Positions 42,218 through 52,198 of a DNA stretch of 64,000 bases are shown piece after piece (position 1 is the stretch's first letter; every line of letters begins with the position of its first letter). The position numbers were made by a program, and so were the translations under genes. The stretch is from VXRD01 sp965242535 (GTDB lineage: Bacteria > Latescibacterota > UBA2968), in assembly GCA_965242535.1 (NCBI GenBank), contig OZ251458.1, forward strand, positions 2,542,001 through 2,606,000, given 5' to 3'. Below the pieces are notes generated by a model. It worked only from the letters and a program-made list of their open reading frames with translations, was not told the DNA's origin and made no database searches.

Positions 42218-45200
42218 TCATTTTCTCGCCTCATAAACGCGGACAAAGCGCAGGAAGTCGGCGAAGCCAACCGTCCCATCGGCGTCGAGGTCGAAGTGGG
42301 GATCGGCGGTGGCAAACGCTTGGGCAAACAGCAAAAAATCGCGGAGATCGACGCGACCATCGGCATTGAAGTCGGTGGTTTTTTTCGTGCGCGCCGATGC
42401 CGTGATCGCCGAATCAAAAGCGATGGCGAGTTCGCGGATTCGGTGGTTGCCCGCGTCTGCGATGAGCAAGGTGCCCGTGGGGCCGATCGCCAACCCGCGC
42501 GGCGCGTTGAGGCTCACCGCGAGGCCCCCGCCGGATTCGAGATCGAGTTGGCCCAACCCCGTGCCGCCGATGCTTTGGATCAAGCCGTTGTTCAAGTCGA
42601 TCAGGCGAATGCGGTGGTTGTCCGTATCCGCGATGAAAAGATACCCGCGCCCATCGACCGCAATGCCCTGCGGCCGATTGAGTTGGGCGCGCGAGCCTAG
42701 GCCCCCATCGCCGGCAAATCCGGGTGTGCCCGTGCCCGCAAGGGTCGTGATCGCGCCTTGGGGATCGACTTTGCGAATGCGGTGGTTGTCCGTATCCGCG
42801 ATGTACACATTGTTTTGCGCGTCTATGGCAAGGGCACTCGGTCGATTGAGGCGGGCCCGTGTCGCCGCGCCGCTGTCGCCTGCATACGCCCCCTCATCCG
42901 GATTGCCGCTGCCGGCAAAGGTCGCGATGCTGCCTTGGGGATCGACTTTGCGAATGCGGTGGTTGTCCGTATCCGCGATGTACACATTGCCGCTTTGATC
43001 GACGGAAAGACCGGTGGGGCGTCTGAGGTTGGCGTCGGATGCGCGCCCCCTGTCGCCGCCAAACTGACCGATGCCCGTGCCCGCAAAGGCGGCGAGTGTG
43101 CCATTGCGGATCTGCCGCACGGCATGGGCTTGCGTCTCGCTGACGACCAACGCATCGCCCTTGAAGATCACGTCGGAAGGCGCGGCGAGTTCCTCATCTT
43201 CGCCCGCGAGGGTTTGGATGGTGCCCGTTTCGATGCGGAGCTGGCGAACGCGGCCGTTGCCCGTGTCCGCGATGTAAATATTGCCGGGGGAATCCGCTGC
43301 GACGCCCTGTGGATTTTGGAGGAGCGCGTCTGTTCCCGCGCCGCCATCGCCCGCAAATCCGCCCGTGCCCGATCCCGCGATGGTGCGGATGGTCAGGGCG
43401 TCTTCTGCGAAGGGGCGGATGAGTTCAAGTTCGACGCGCCCGGGCGAGAGCCCTTGGCTTTCCGCGACGATGACCACGCGGCCCGGGTCTTGGCCCGCGC
43501 GATAGCGCGATGTGGCGACCCCATCGCGCACCGCGATCTCATCTTCGCCCACTTGCTCGGAATTTGGCGACGGGATGATCAGCCCGCTGCCGGTTTCGAT
43601 GCGGAATCGCACGGCGCGACCGCTGGCGACGACGGGCGCGTTCTCGCGGGTGGTGATTCGCGCCGTGAGCGCGGTTTCCGAGATGCCATCGCCCAATAAG
43701 TGGGTCGCGTCCGCGGTCAATCGGACGCGCGCCGCAGGCTGCGGCAACTGCTCGGTGATGTCGATGATGCGGTTGACCGCCAAACCGTCGGTATCGATCT
43801 GTTGCGCGATGCCACTCGGCCAGCGCAGGGAAAGAACCGAGACGCGCTCGGCGTTGCCCATGCCGAACCAAGCGATGGCCGCGTCTTGAGACAAGAAGGA
43901 CGCGCCGCCGGAAATTTCGCGCATGGCGCGGCGGTCGTCGCCATAGAAAATTTCGATGCGCGTGCCGATGGCGTCCGCGCTGCTTTGCGTGCCGCGCGGG
44001 CGAACGGCGATCCAGTTGCCATCGGCTTCGCGGTTGCGATACAGGGCATCGGCCCCATCTTGCACCGCGATGTACATATCCAATTTGCCATCGGCGTTGT
44101 AGTCGGCGAGCGCGAGGCCCCTGCTGTCCGCGCGAAGTGCGAGGCCCAATGTATCGGCCCATTCGACAAACCCCTGCCCGTCTCGATTTTTGTAATACAA
44201 ATTCGGCTGTCCCCTGTTGGTGACGTAGAGATCGAGGAATCCATCGTTGTCAAAATCGCCCCAAGCCGCGCCCCTGCCGCGCCCATCGTGGTCGAGGCCC
44301 ATCGCAGGCGCGCGGTCCGTGAACCTGCCGCCGTCATTGACGTACAACCGGTTGTTCGCGCCAAAGTAGGGGATGAACAAATCGAGATCGCCGTCGTTGT
44401 CAAAATCGCCCCAAGCCGCGCCAAAACTCGGCCCGGCATCGGTCGGGCTGAAGCCGGTTTCTACCGCCGCGAACCGGTCGCCGTCATTGCGAAACATGCG
44501 GTTGGGGCCGCTGTTTGCCAAAAAGAGATCGGGATCGCCATCGTTGTCAAAATCGCCCCAAGCCGGCTGGATTCCGCTTTCCGCGTCCGCGAGGCCCAAC
44601 GCGTCCGCGCGCTCGACAAAACCATGGCCCTCGTTCTGGAAAAACCGGTTCGCGCCAAAATTGGCGACGTAGAGATCCAAATCCCCGTCGCGGTCGTAAT
44701 CCGCCCAGGCCGCGCCGTATCCGTCGCCGGGATCGGCAACGCCTAGGGCCGGGGCGACGTCGGTAAATCCCGCGCCGTCATTGCGAAATAAGCGGTTGGG
44801 TTCGCCGAAATTGGTGACGTAGAGATCCAAATCCCCGTCTCTGTCCACATCGCCCCATATTCCCGCACTGCCGTCGCCGGGATCGGCAACGCCTAGGGCC
44901 GGGGCGACGTCGGTAAATCCCGCGCCGTCATTGCGGTACAAGCGGTTGGGTTCGTTGCTGCGGACGACGTACAGATCGAGATCGCCGTCATTGTCGTAAT
45001 CCGCCCATGCCGCGCCAAATCCCGCGCCGGAGTCGCCCATGCCCAAATCGGACGACACATCGGAAAATCCGCCGATTTGCCCGCGTTGTCCCAAGCCCTG
45101 CAACGGGAGCGCGGTTGCCGGACTCGCGGGCGCGTTGCTAAAAATGGTGAGCGTAGCGCGTTGCAAGTTTTCGGTCGTCGGGCGAAATGCGATGCGAAAG

Positions 45201-46858
45201 TCCTCGCTTTGCCCCGAAGCGATTCGCAAGGTGTCGGTTTGTTCGACGACGAATTGCGAGTCGGTCGTCGCGGCATGGGAAACGACGAGCACGCCTGCGC
45301 CCAAGTTGGAAATGCGGACGGACGAAGATCGCGATTGCCCGATGGGCGTGGGGTCAAAGACCAAGACATCGGATGGAAAAATGCCGATAGCCGCGGCTTC
45401 GCCCATCCCCTGTAAGCGGACTGTGGCAGAAGGCATGCGCGGGTCGTCTGTCGTCAGGGTGACGCTCCCCTGCGCTCGCCCTTCGCGGATGGGGTCAAAC
45501 GCCAGTTCGATCTCCGCCATCTGCGCGGCGCCCAACTCAAAGGGCGAGGCAGATAAGATGCGGAACTCGGCATTGTCGGAAACGGCGGCGCCGATGCGAA
45601 CGGGCAGGTTGCCGCGGTTTTCAACGGGCAAACCGCGCACGACGGGATCTCCGATGCTGACATTGCCAAAGTCGATATCCGCGGCGGAGACGCTGAAAAG
45701 GGGCATGCGAAATGTGGGGTCGCGCAATTTGCGGATGCGGTTGCCGTCGATAAAAATGAGATCGCCATTGCCGTCGATCGCCATGTGTGTGGGGCCCTGC
45801 AAATCGGACAGGAGGCCGAGTGCCCCATCAGAACCCGCGCCCTCGGCGCCCGTTCCCGCGAGGGGTAGGATGACGCCTGTTTCCGCTTCCACGATGCGGA
45901 TGCGGCGGTTGCCCGTGTCCGCGATGTACAGATCGCCGCGTCGATCGATCGCAACGCCCGACGGGTTGGCGAATAACGCGCTCGTCGCGGCGCCCCCATC
46001 GCCCTTGTAAAGCATTTCTCCAGGGCTCGCTTCCCGCCCGGCCGCGGTGTTGATGACGACGACAACGGTCGTATCTTGCACGGCCCGGCTGACCCGGCGG
46101 ACGCGCCCGTTGGCAACATCTGCGATCAGCAGGTCGCCATTGCCGGCGATGACGAGTTGCCCGGGGGTCATTCCCGCGCGGTGCGCCAGGCCGCCGTCTT
46201 GGATATTGGACGCCCGCGCGTTGCCATTGCCGGCCACGGTGCCGATGGTGTTGCTCGTCAAATTGAGTTGTCGCACGCGGTTGTTGCCCTGCCCACTTGG
46301 ATCGCTTCCATCGGAAATCAAAAGCGCGGCGTCGCCCAACATCGCCAGCGCGACGATGTCGTAGAACGTGGCTTCCAAAGCGGGCACGCCATCGTCGAAT
46401 CCACTTTCGCCCGTGCCCGCGATCGCGGTGATGATGCCCGCGGGATCGACGCGCCGAACGCGGCGGTTTTGCGCGTTATCCGCGCCCCCGCTGCTGAAAT
46501 AGATATTGCCCGCGCTGTCGATGGCAATGGCTTGGGGCGCGTGGAGCCTGGCACTCGTCGCCTGCCCCCCATCGCCCGAAAACCCCGGTTCGCCCGTGCC
46601 CGCAATCGTGGTGATGATGCCCGTCGCATCGACCCGTCGAATGCGGTGGCCGTCCGTATCCGCGATGTAGAGATCGCCCCGCGCATCCAACGCAATGCCG
46701 CGTGGTCGGTTGAGCATCACATCCGTTGCCCGCACATGGTCGCCATCTTCCAACCCACCCCCTGCGATGGTGACGATGGTGCCAGGGGCTTGGGCGAAAA
46801 CGCGCGTTGCCAATCCCGCAATCGGGAGGCTCAAAAGAAAAATGTAGATATAGCGCAT
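42218..46858 (-). CDS. Very large secreted NHL/VCBS/ASPIC protein with dockerin-like C-terminus
   Basis: 1546 residues. Signal peptide 1-22 (FLLSLPIAGLATRVFAQ). NHL beta-propeller repeats (IADTxxHRIRRVDxxGxITTIAGTG) lie at about 27-390 and again at about 1190-1485. Between them are abnormal-spindle-like 'choice-of-anchor D' domains (about 395-595) and FG-GAP/VCBS calcium-binding repeats (DYDNDGDLDLYV, about 600-960). They are followed by an ASPIC/UnbV domain (about 970-1065) and a Big-1-like domain (about 1075-1180). The end is an EF-hand pair (DFNADGRVDLRDFLLFAQAF and DLDADGTVGFADFLRFV). It is extracellular, probably a matrix or polysaccharide-interacting protein. It shares the C-terminal tag with the protein at 37302-40475. 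Confidence 0.88.
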   Translation of the reverse strand: MRYIYIFLLSLPIAGLATRVFAQAPGTIVTIAGGGLEDGDHVRATDVMLNRPRGIALDARGDLYIADTDGHRIRRVDATGIITTIAGTGEPGFSGDGGQATSARLHAPQAIAIDSAGNIYFSSGGADNAQNRRVRRVDPAGIITAIAGTGESGFDDGVPALEATFYDIVALAMLGDAALLISDGSDPSGQGNNRVRQLNLTSNTIGTVAGNGNARASNIQDGGLAHRAGMTPGQLVIAGNGDLLIADVANGRVRRVSRAVQDTTVVVVINTAAGREASPGEMLYKGDGGAATSALFANPSGVAIDRRGDLYIADTGNRRIRIVEAETGVILPLAGTGAEGAGSDGALGLLSDLQGPTHMAIDGNGDLIFIDGNRIRKLRDPTFRMPLFSVSAADIDFGNVSIGDPVVRGLPVENRGNLPVRIGAAVSDNAEFRILSASPFELGAAQMAEIELAFDPIREGRAQGSVTLTTDDPRMPSATVRLQGMGEAAAIGIFPSDVLVFDPTPIGQSRSSSVRISNLGAGVLVVSHAATTDSQFVVEQTDTLRIASGQSEDFRIAFRPTTENLQRATLTIFSNAPASPATALPLQGLGQRGQIGGFSDVSSDLGMGDSGAGFGAAWADYDNDGDLDLYVVRSNEPNRLYRNDGAGFTDVAPALGVADPGDGSAGIWGDVDRDGDLDLYVTNFGEPNRLFRNDGAGFTDVAPALGVADPGDGYGAAWADYDRDGDLDLYVANFGANRFFQNEGHGFVERADALGLADAESGIQPAWGDFDNDGDPDLFLANSGPNRMFRNDGDRFAAVETGFSPTDAGPSFGAAWGDFDNDGDLDLFIPYFGANNRLYVNDGGRFTDRAPAMGLDHDGRGRGAAWGDFDNDGFLDLYVTNRGQPNLYYKNRDGQGFVEWADTLGLALRADSRGLALADYNADGKLDMYIAVQDGADALYRNREADGNWIAVRPRGTQSSADAIGTRIEIFYGDDRRAMREISGGASFLSQDAAIAWFGMGNAERVSVLSLRWPSGIAQQIDTDGLAVNRIIDITEQLPQPAARVRLTADATHLLGDGISETALTARITTRENAPVVASGRAVRFRIETGSGLIIPSPNSEQVGEDEIAVRDGVATSRYRAGQDPGRVVIVAESQGLSPGRVELELIRPFAEDALTIRTIAGSGTGGFAGDGGAGTDALLQNPQGVAADSPGNIYIADTGNGRVRQLRIETGTIQTLAGEDEELAAPSDVIFKGDALVVSETQAHAVRQIRNGTLAAFAGTGIGQFGGDRGRASDANLRRPTGLSVDQSGNVYIADTDNHRIRKVDPQGSIATFAGSGNPDEGAYAGDSGAATRARLNRPSALAIDAQNNVYIADTDNHRIRKVDPQGAITTLAGTGTPGFAGDGGLGSRAQLNRPQGIAVDGRGYLFIADTDNHRIRLIDLNNGLIQSIGGTGLGQLDLESGGGLAVSLNAPRGLAIGPTGTLLIADAGNHRIRELAIAFDSAITASARTKKTTDFNADGRVDLRDFLLFAQAFATADPHFDLDADGTVGFADFLRFVRVYEARK

Positions 46859-46875
46859 GGTTGAAGAATCAGTGG

Positions 46876-48630
46876 TTAGGGGTCCGCGATGTCCGAGCGT
46901 TTCAAAATGACCACGCCGCTATTGCCGCTATCCAATGGGGAAAAGGCGTGAAAGTTCAATTCCGGCCGCTGTGTTGGATAGAAGAAAACCTCCAACCCGG
47001 CGACGACCGAATAGCGCGTGGCGAACTGTTCCGAATGGCGTGCGGCGAACTGTTCCACGACCTCCGGAGTCAACCAGCCAGAGCCGATGATCCAGTCCGG
47101 CGTGTTCTCCTCGATATAGAGCGGCGCGCGCAATGCCGCCACCTTCTCCCTCGGCAACGGCGTATTCTCGTCCAAGAAACAGCAAAACCGCACATGGTCG
47201 CCTGCGTAGAATATCAGCACGTCGCGATCCGCGTAATTTGGCACGTACACCAAGTCATCCCTTTCGGCATTTTGCAACAGGTAATTGGAAGCCGCGGCGA
47301 TGGCATCGGGGTATGGCCGATGCACTTCGAGGATGAATTGGAACAAGTGCAGGCCGAGGGTGGATTGGCCCGTGAACGCATTTTTCAGGTTGAAGGGCGC
47401 CGCGCCGACGCTCGAGAACAACAACGCGCACAGCAACACCGCGCCTGCGACGACATGCTTGCGCCACGCCCATTCGGTGAACAACCCCTTCATCGCCAGC
47501 AACAGGGGCAACGCGCCGACGTAATAGCGCAAGTCCGCGACACCAGGCTCGATCCAGATCGGCTGCACGGACAGCATCGCCGAAAACAGCGCGAACAACG
47601 CGCCCATCAGAATGATTTTTCCCACGGCGACCCGGGGAAAATCGTCGTCAGACGACCGGGGCTGAGGCACCCGGCGTCGATCTCGCCGCCGCGCGGGGCG
47701 ACGCGAACCCATCCGTGCGAGCACCATCGCACCTGCGAACCACAGGCATACCGGCCAGGAAATCCAATCCGCTGTGAACAGTTCCCGAATATATGCCCAC
47801 ACTTTCCAAAGAAAAAGGGCGAGGGGCGATAAATCGCCGCGATACGGAGCGATCGCTTGGCCGCCAAAATCGAGAAAGCCACTGCGCTCGCCGCCGAGGA
47901 CGCCGAGCCATGCCAAGTAGCACGCACCCACCGCGACGACCCCCGCGCCACAGAGCGCGAACCAGCCCCACTCTCGCCGCGATGTCGCACGAGTGCGAAA
48001 GAGCAGGTGGTAGGCGGTCAACGACAGCATCGTCGCCGCGCCCCCTGCGTAGTGATTGAAAAACGACAGCGCGGCCACGATCGCAACGATGGGGAGATAC
48101 GCCGGATTTTTGCTTTGCCAGTAGCGTTCGTAGAAATAGAAGAGGAGGAGCAGCGCGAACACCATCATCGAAAAGTAGCGCGACGAGCGAAAGTACAGCA
48201 GTAATTGCGCGGACCAAGCGGCGAATAAAAAGATGAAGAACGCCAAGCGCGGGTGATTCGGCAAGTGCTGGCGCAACAGCAAATAGAAGACGCCGAGGGT
48301 TGCGATGCCGATGATCGCGTGGACGATGCGCGCGCCGGTTTCGCCGATCCCGAAAATGGCGAACCCCACCGCGTTGAGCGCGTACATCACCGGCGGCCAT
48401 ACCGGGCGCAGATCCTCGTTGAGCATGGTGTGACCGACCAAATTGCGTCCATCCCAACCGCTGATGTCGCCCCGTTGCAACAGGATTTTGCCGCGAACAG
48501 CGACGGGCCCCTCGTCGTGCCACAGCGCGGCGTAGTCGAGATTGACCAAGCACAAGTACGCGGCGATCAGGAACACCCCTGCGGAAGCCAGGGCGTAGAA
48601 CTTGGAAACGTCGGGGTTGGAAGGATTCAT
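46876..48630 (-). CDS. Membrane glycosyltransferase, GT39/ArnT-like, copy 1
   Basis: 584 residues with about 10-11 membrane segments and a C-terminal soluble domain. The first external loop carries ALWHDEGPVAVRG, the Asp-Glu pair used by GT-C enzymes (PMT/ArnT) to transfer sugar from a polyprenyl phosphate carrier. It differs from copy 2 (49056-50720) mainly by an insertion of arginine-rich sequence (RRPARRRDRRRVPQPR, about 317) in a cytoplasmic loop. Substrate unknown; glycosylation of exported proteins such as the next gene's product is plausible. It is 17 bp from the start of the secreted protein gene. Confidence 0.78.
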   Translation of the reverse strand: MNPSNPDVSKFYALASAGVFLIAAYLCLVNLDYAALWHDEGPVAVRGKILLQRGDISGWDGRNLVGHTMLNEDLRPVWPPVMYALNAVGFAIFGIGETGARIVHAIIGIATLGVFYLLLRQHLPNHPRLAFFIFLFAAWSAQLLLYFRSSRYFSMMVFALLLLFYFYERYWQSKNPAYLPIVAIVAALSFFNHYAGGAATMLSLTAYHLLFRTRATSRREWGWFALCGAGVVAVGACYLAWLGVLGGERSGFLDFGGQAIAPYRGDLSPLALFLWKVWAYIRELFTADWISWPVCLWFAGAMVLARMGSRRPARRRDRRRVPQPRSSDDDFPRVAVGKIILMGALFALFSAMLSVQPIWIEPGVADLRYYVGALPLLLAMKGLFTEWAWRKHVVAGAVLLCALLFSSVGAAPFNLKNAFTGQSTLGLHLFQFILEVHRPYPDAIAAASNYLLQNAERDDLVYVPNYADRDVLIFYAGDHVRFCCFLDENTPLPREKVAALRAPLYIEENTPDWIIGSGWLTPEVVEQFAARHSEQFATRYSVVAGLEVFFYPTQRPELNFHAFSPLDSGNSGVVILKRSDIADP

Positions 48631-49055
48631 GGTCGTACTCGTTTTTGACGCGACTCACACCAAACGGTCAGTCCACCCGGTCTCGATCATCCGCAGGACC
48701 AGTCTCCGTGCCAGTCCGAATGTTGGACAACCACAGGGGGTTGTCCCTACGATAGCATTTTTATGGTATAATGAACGATACAACAATGCCGTAGGGACAG
48801 GCCCCCGTGCCTGTCCGCGCCCCTAGCGCAGAAGGGCGACATGCCACTGATGCTTCCTCGGCCGCCTGTTTTTCGTTTTCAGTCATCCCGCCTACCTCCA
48901 TGCTGTGGGGGTTTGTCCGAAAACATCAGCAGAAATTGCCGTCCCAAAACCGCGATGAGGAGCAACAGCGCATCCGCCAGACTCGAAATCGGGAGGCGAA
49001 AAAGAAAATGTAGATATAGCGCATGGTTGAAGAATCAATGGTTAGTGGTCCGCGA
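48631..49055 (-). pseudogene. Recombination scar: fused fragments of two neighbouring genes plus hairpin repeats
   Basis: 48719-48822 holds GGACAACC and GGACAGGC hairpins. 48885-48975 matches the 3' end of the GT gene at 50960 (the GRQFLLMFSDKPPQHGG region). 48988-49040 matches the first codons and upstream of the 1546-residue protein (ATATAGCGCATGGTTGAAG). The join shows that a block carrying the GT39-like gene and both flanks was duplicated. Confidence 0.7.
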
Positions 49056-50720
49056 TCAGTCCTCGTCCAAGCGTTTCAAAATGACCACGCCGTTGTTGTA
49101 GGTATCTAAGGGCGAAAAGGCATGAAAGTTCAATTCCGGCCGCTGTGTGGGATAGGGGAAAACCTCCAACCTAGCGACGACCGAATAGCGCGCGGCGAAC
49201 TGTTCCACGGCCTCCGGAATCAACCAGCCAAAGCCGATGATCCAGTCCGGCGCGTTCTCCTCAATATAGAGCGGTGCTCGCAGTGCCGCCACCTTCTCCC
49301 TCGGCAACGGCGCGTTCTCGTCCAAGAAACAGCAAAACCGCACATGGTCGCCTGTGTAGAATATCAGCACGTCGCGATTCGCATCATCCGCCACATACAC
49401 CAAGTCATCCTTTTCGGCATTTTGCAACAGGTAATTGGAAACCGCGGCGACGGCATCGGGATATGGCCGATGCACTTCGCGGATGAATTGGAACAAGTGC
49501 AGGCCGAGGGTGGATTTGCCGGTAAATTCCCCTTTGATGTTGAAAGGCGCTGCGCCGACGCTCGAGAACAACAACGCACATAGCAACGCCGCGCCCGCGA
49601 CGACATGCTTGCGCCACGCCCATTCGATGAACGCCCCCTTCATCGCCAACAGCAGGGGCAACGCGCCGACGTAATAACGCAGGTCAGCGACGGGATTTAT
49701 CCAGATCGGCTGCACGGACAGCATCGCCGAAAACAGCGCGAACAACGCGCCCATCAGAATGATTTTTCCCACGGCGACCCGGGGAAAATCGTCGTCAGAG
49801 GGCCGAGGCGAACCCGTCCATGCGCGCACCATCGCACCTGCGAACCACAGGAACACCGGCCAGGAAATCCAATCCGCGGCGAACAGTGCCCGAATGTATG
49901 CCCACACTTTCCACAGAAAAAGGGCGAGGGGCGATAAATCGCCGCGATACGGAGCGATCGCTTGAGAGGCAAAATCCAGAAAGCCACTGCGCTCGCCGCC
50001 GAGAACGCCGAGCCATGCCAAGTAGCACGCACCCACCGCGACGACCCCCGCGCCACAGAGCGCGAACCATCCCCACTCCCGCCGCGATGTCGCACGAGTG
50101 CGAAAGAGCAGGTGGTAGGCGGCCAACGACAGCATCGTCGCCGCGCCCCCTGCGTAGTGATTGAAAAACGACAGCGCGGCCACGATCGCAACGATGGGGA
50201 GATACGCCGGATTTTTGCTTTGCCAGTAGCGTTCGTACAAATAGAAGAGGAGGAGCAGCGCGAACACCATCATCGAAAAGTAGCGCGACGAGCGAAAGTA
50301 CAGCAGTAATTGCGCGGACCAAGCGGCGAATAAAAAGATGAAGAACGCCAAGCGCGGATGGGATGGCAAGTGCTGGCGCAACAGCAAATAGAAGACGCCG
50401 AGGGTTGCGATGCCGATGAGCGCGTGGACCATGCGCGCGCCGGTTTCATCAATCCCGAAAATGGCGAACCCCACCGCGTTGAGCGCGTACATCACCGGCG
50501 GCCATACCCCGCGCAAGTCCTCGTTGAGCATGGCGTGATCGACCAAATTGCGCCCATCCCAACCACTGATGTCGCCCCGTTGCAACAGGATTTTGCCGCG
50601 AACAGCGGCGGGGCCCTCGTCGTGCCACAGCGCGGCGTAGTCGAGATTGACCAAGCACAGGTACGCGGCGATCAGGAACACCCCTGCGGTGGCCAGGGCG
50701 TAGAACTTGGAAGCGTGCAT
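49056..50720 (-). CDS. Membrane glycosyltransferase, GT39/ArnT-like, copy 2
   Basis: 554 residues, nearly the same as the protein at 46876-48630 over its whole length, including ALWHDEGPAAVRG. It lacks the arginine-rich loop insertion and some residues near the end. Start 50720 (MHASKFYAL) has GAGGAA upstream; an earlier in-frame start lies in hairpin repeats. The duplicate is recent, since even the intergenic hairpins match. Confidence 0.78.
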   Translation of the reverse strand: MHASKFYALATAGVFLIAAYLCLVNLDYAALWHDEGPAAVRGKILLQRGDISGWDGRNLVDHAMLNEDLRGVWPPVMYALNAVGFAIFGIDETGARMVHALIGIATLGVFYLLLRQHLPSHPRLAFFIFLFAAWSAQLLLYFRSSRYFSMMVFALLLLFYLYERYWQSKNPAYLPIVAIVAALSFFNHYAGGAATMLSLAAYHLLFRTRATSRREWGWFALCGAGVVAVGACYLAWLGVLGGERSGFLDFASQAIAPYRGDLSPLALFLWKVWAYIRALFAADWISWPVFLWFAGAMVRAWTGSPRPSDDDFPRVAVGKIILMGALFALFSAMLSVQPIWINPVADLRYYVGALPLLLAMKGAFIEWAWRKHVVAGAALLCALLFSSVGAAPFNIKGEFTGKSTLGLHLFQFIREVHRPYPDAVAAVSNYLLQNAEKDDLVYVADDANRDVLIFYTGDHVRFCCFLDENAPLPREKVAALRAPLYIEENAPDWIIGFGWLIPEAVEQFAARYSVVARLEVFPYPTQRPELNFHAFSPLDTYNNGVVILKRLDED

Positions 50721-50959
50721 GGGCGTTCCTCGTTTTTGGCGGGGTTCACGCCAAACGGTCTCGATCATCCGTAGGATCAGTCTCCGTGCCTGTCCGAATG
50801 TTGGACAACCACAGGAGATTGTCCCCACGATGGCATTTTTATGGTATGATGAACGATACAACAATGCCGTAGAGACAGGCCCCCGTGCCTGTCCGCGCCC
50901 CTAGCGCAGAAGGGCGGCGGCGTGTCTCTGACAATTCCTCGCTCACCCGTTTTTCGTTT
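50721..50959. repeat. Hairpin repeats matching 48650-48835
   Basis: It holds the GGACAACC/GATTGTCC and GGACAGGC/GCCTGTCC hairpins around TTTTTATGGTATGATGAACG and CCGCGCCCCTAGCGCAGAAG, nearly identical to 48719-48840, thus the boundary of the duplicated segment. Confidence 0.7.
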
Positions 50960-52195
50960 TCAACCATCCCGCCTACCTCCATGCTGTGGGGGTTTGTCCG
51001 AAAACATCAACAGAAATTGCCGCCCCAAAATCGCGATGAGGAACAACAGTGCAACCGGTAGCCACGGCTGGAGAATGAATCTGTCGAACAGAAAGGGCTG
51101 GTAAGCGAGGAATGACACGGAGCCGATGACCACCGGCACATACCAATAGCGCGGGCAGTAGAAAGCCAAAATGATGGAGATGACATCGGCGGGGAAGAAG
51201 AACCGGTCGTGCATTTTGGGCAAAAAGTAGGGCGTGATAAGGACGGCGAAAGTCGCCATGAAAACGAGGCGATCCGCGGTGATCTTCACCCGGCTCTTAG
51301 AGACGAAATAGGCGATGCCCAAGACGACCACCGCGGTGAATGCCATGCCGACCGGATAGAAGTCGTAATAGGCTTTGGGGATCCATCGATACAAATTGGG
51401 CGCGTTCAGGCTGAGGAGTCTGAGGTATCCGTACTCATCCATTTGACCGAAATAGATCACGAGCAAATCGCATAGGGGTCTGCCGATGAACCACGCGGGC
51501 AGGATGGCGACCGCGTAAACCGCGGGACTCAAACCAAAATAACGCCAGTCCACTTTCTCTTTGACGAGCAACCACAGGAACAACGGGCAGAGAAAAACGG
51601 ATTGCGCCTTGACACTGAACGCCACCCCAAAGGCGATGAACGCCGCGGCTTGGCGTCCGGCGAGCAAATAATACAGACACGCGACCAAGAAGGCGGTATA
51701 GATCGCGTCTGCTTGCCCCCACATCGCGCTGTTGAGAACCACCGTGGGCATCGACAGCGCGACTAACGCGGCCAGTATCGGGATGACTTCCTCGGTCGGT
51801 TCGCGGTATTTGAGACGCACGCAACGATAGACGAAAAAGGCCAGGACAAAATCGAAAATGATGGAGATGGTCTTAATGGCGAAAAGGGTGGGGATTCCCG
51901 CTAAGAGAATCGACGCGGTCGCCAAGAGATAGAGATACGGGACATTATAGACAGCAAAATCGTACTTTAGCGCGGCGAAGTTGCCATTTTGGGCGATGAA
52001 CTCATACCACGGACGCAGGGCAATTACATAATCATCCGACTCAAAAGGCAAGAATGGGTAGCGGATCAGGATCGCCAAGAGAATGCCAACGGCGAGCAGA
52101 GGCTTGCGATAGTCTCGCCCTATGCGGATACCCCTGAGGATTGAGGACTGTGCCCAGGTGTAGAACTTGGCGACCTGGGCGTTGGACGTGTTCAT
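50960..52195 (-). CDS. Membrane mannosyltransferase-like GT (Gpi18/COG5542-like), copy 1
   Basis: 411 residues with about 10 membrane segments. The first external loop contains PFESDDYVIALRPWYEFI, and the middle has NSAMWGQADAIYTAFLVACLYYL, a motif typical of COG5542 polyprenol-dependent sugar transferases. The partner paralogue is encoded just upstream (52199-53419), 3 bp away. Function in glycan assembly at the membrane is inferred. Confidence 0.75.
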   Translation of the reverse strand: MNTSNAQVAKFYTWAQSSILRGIRIGRDYRKPLLAVGILLAILIRYPFLPFESDDYVIALRPWYEFIAQNGNFAALKYDFAVYNVPYLYLLATASILLAGIPTLFAIKTISIIFDFVLAFFVYRCVRLKYREPTEEVIPILAALVALSMPTVVLNSAMWGQADAIYTAFLVACLYYLLAGRQAAAFIAFGVAFSVKAQSVFLCPLFLWLLVKEKVDWRYFGLSPAVYAVAILPAWFIGRPLCDLLVIYFGQMDEYGYLRLLSLNAPNLYRWIPKAYYDFYPVGMAFTAVVVLGIAYFVSKSRVKITADRLVFMATFAVLITPYFLPKMHDRFFFPADVISIILAFYCPRYWYVPVVIGSVSFLAYQPFLFDRFILQPWLPVALLFLIAILGRQFLLMFSDKPPQHGGRRDG

Positions 52196-52198
52196 GTC

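Noticed and set aside
43070..46864. Long plus-strand frames opposite the 1546-residue protein gene
   Set aside because: GC-rich third positions and internal repeats of the real gene keep the other strand open; no domain is recognisable in them.
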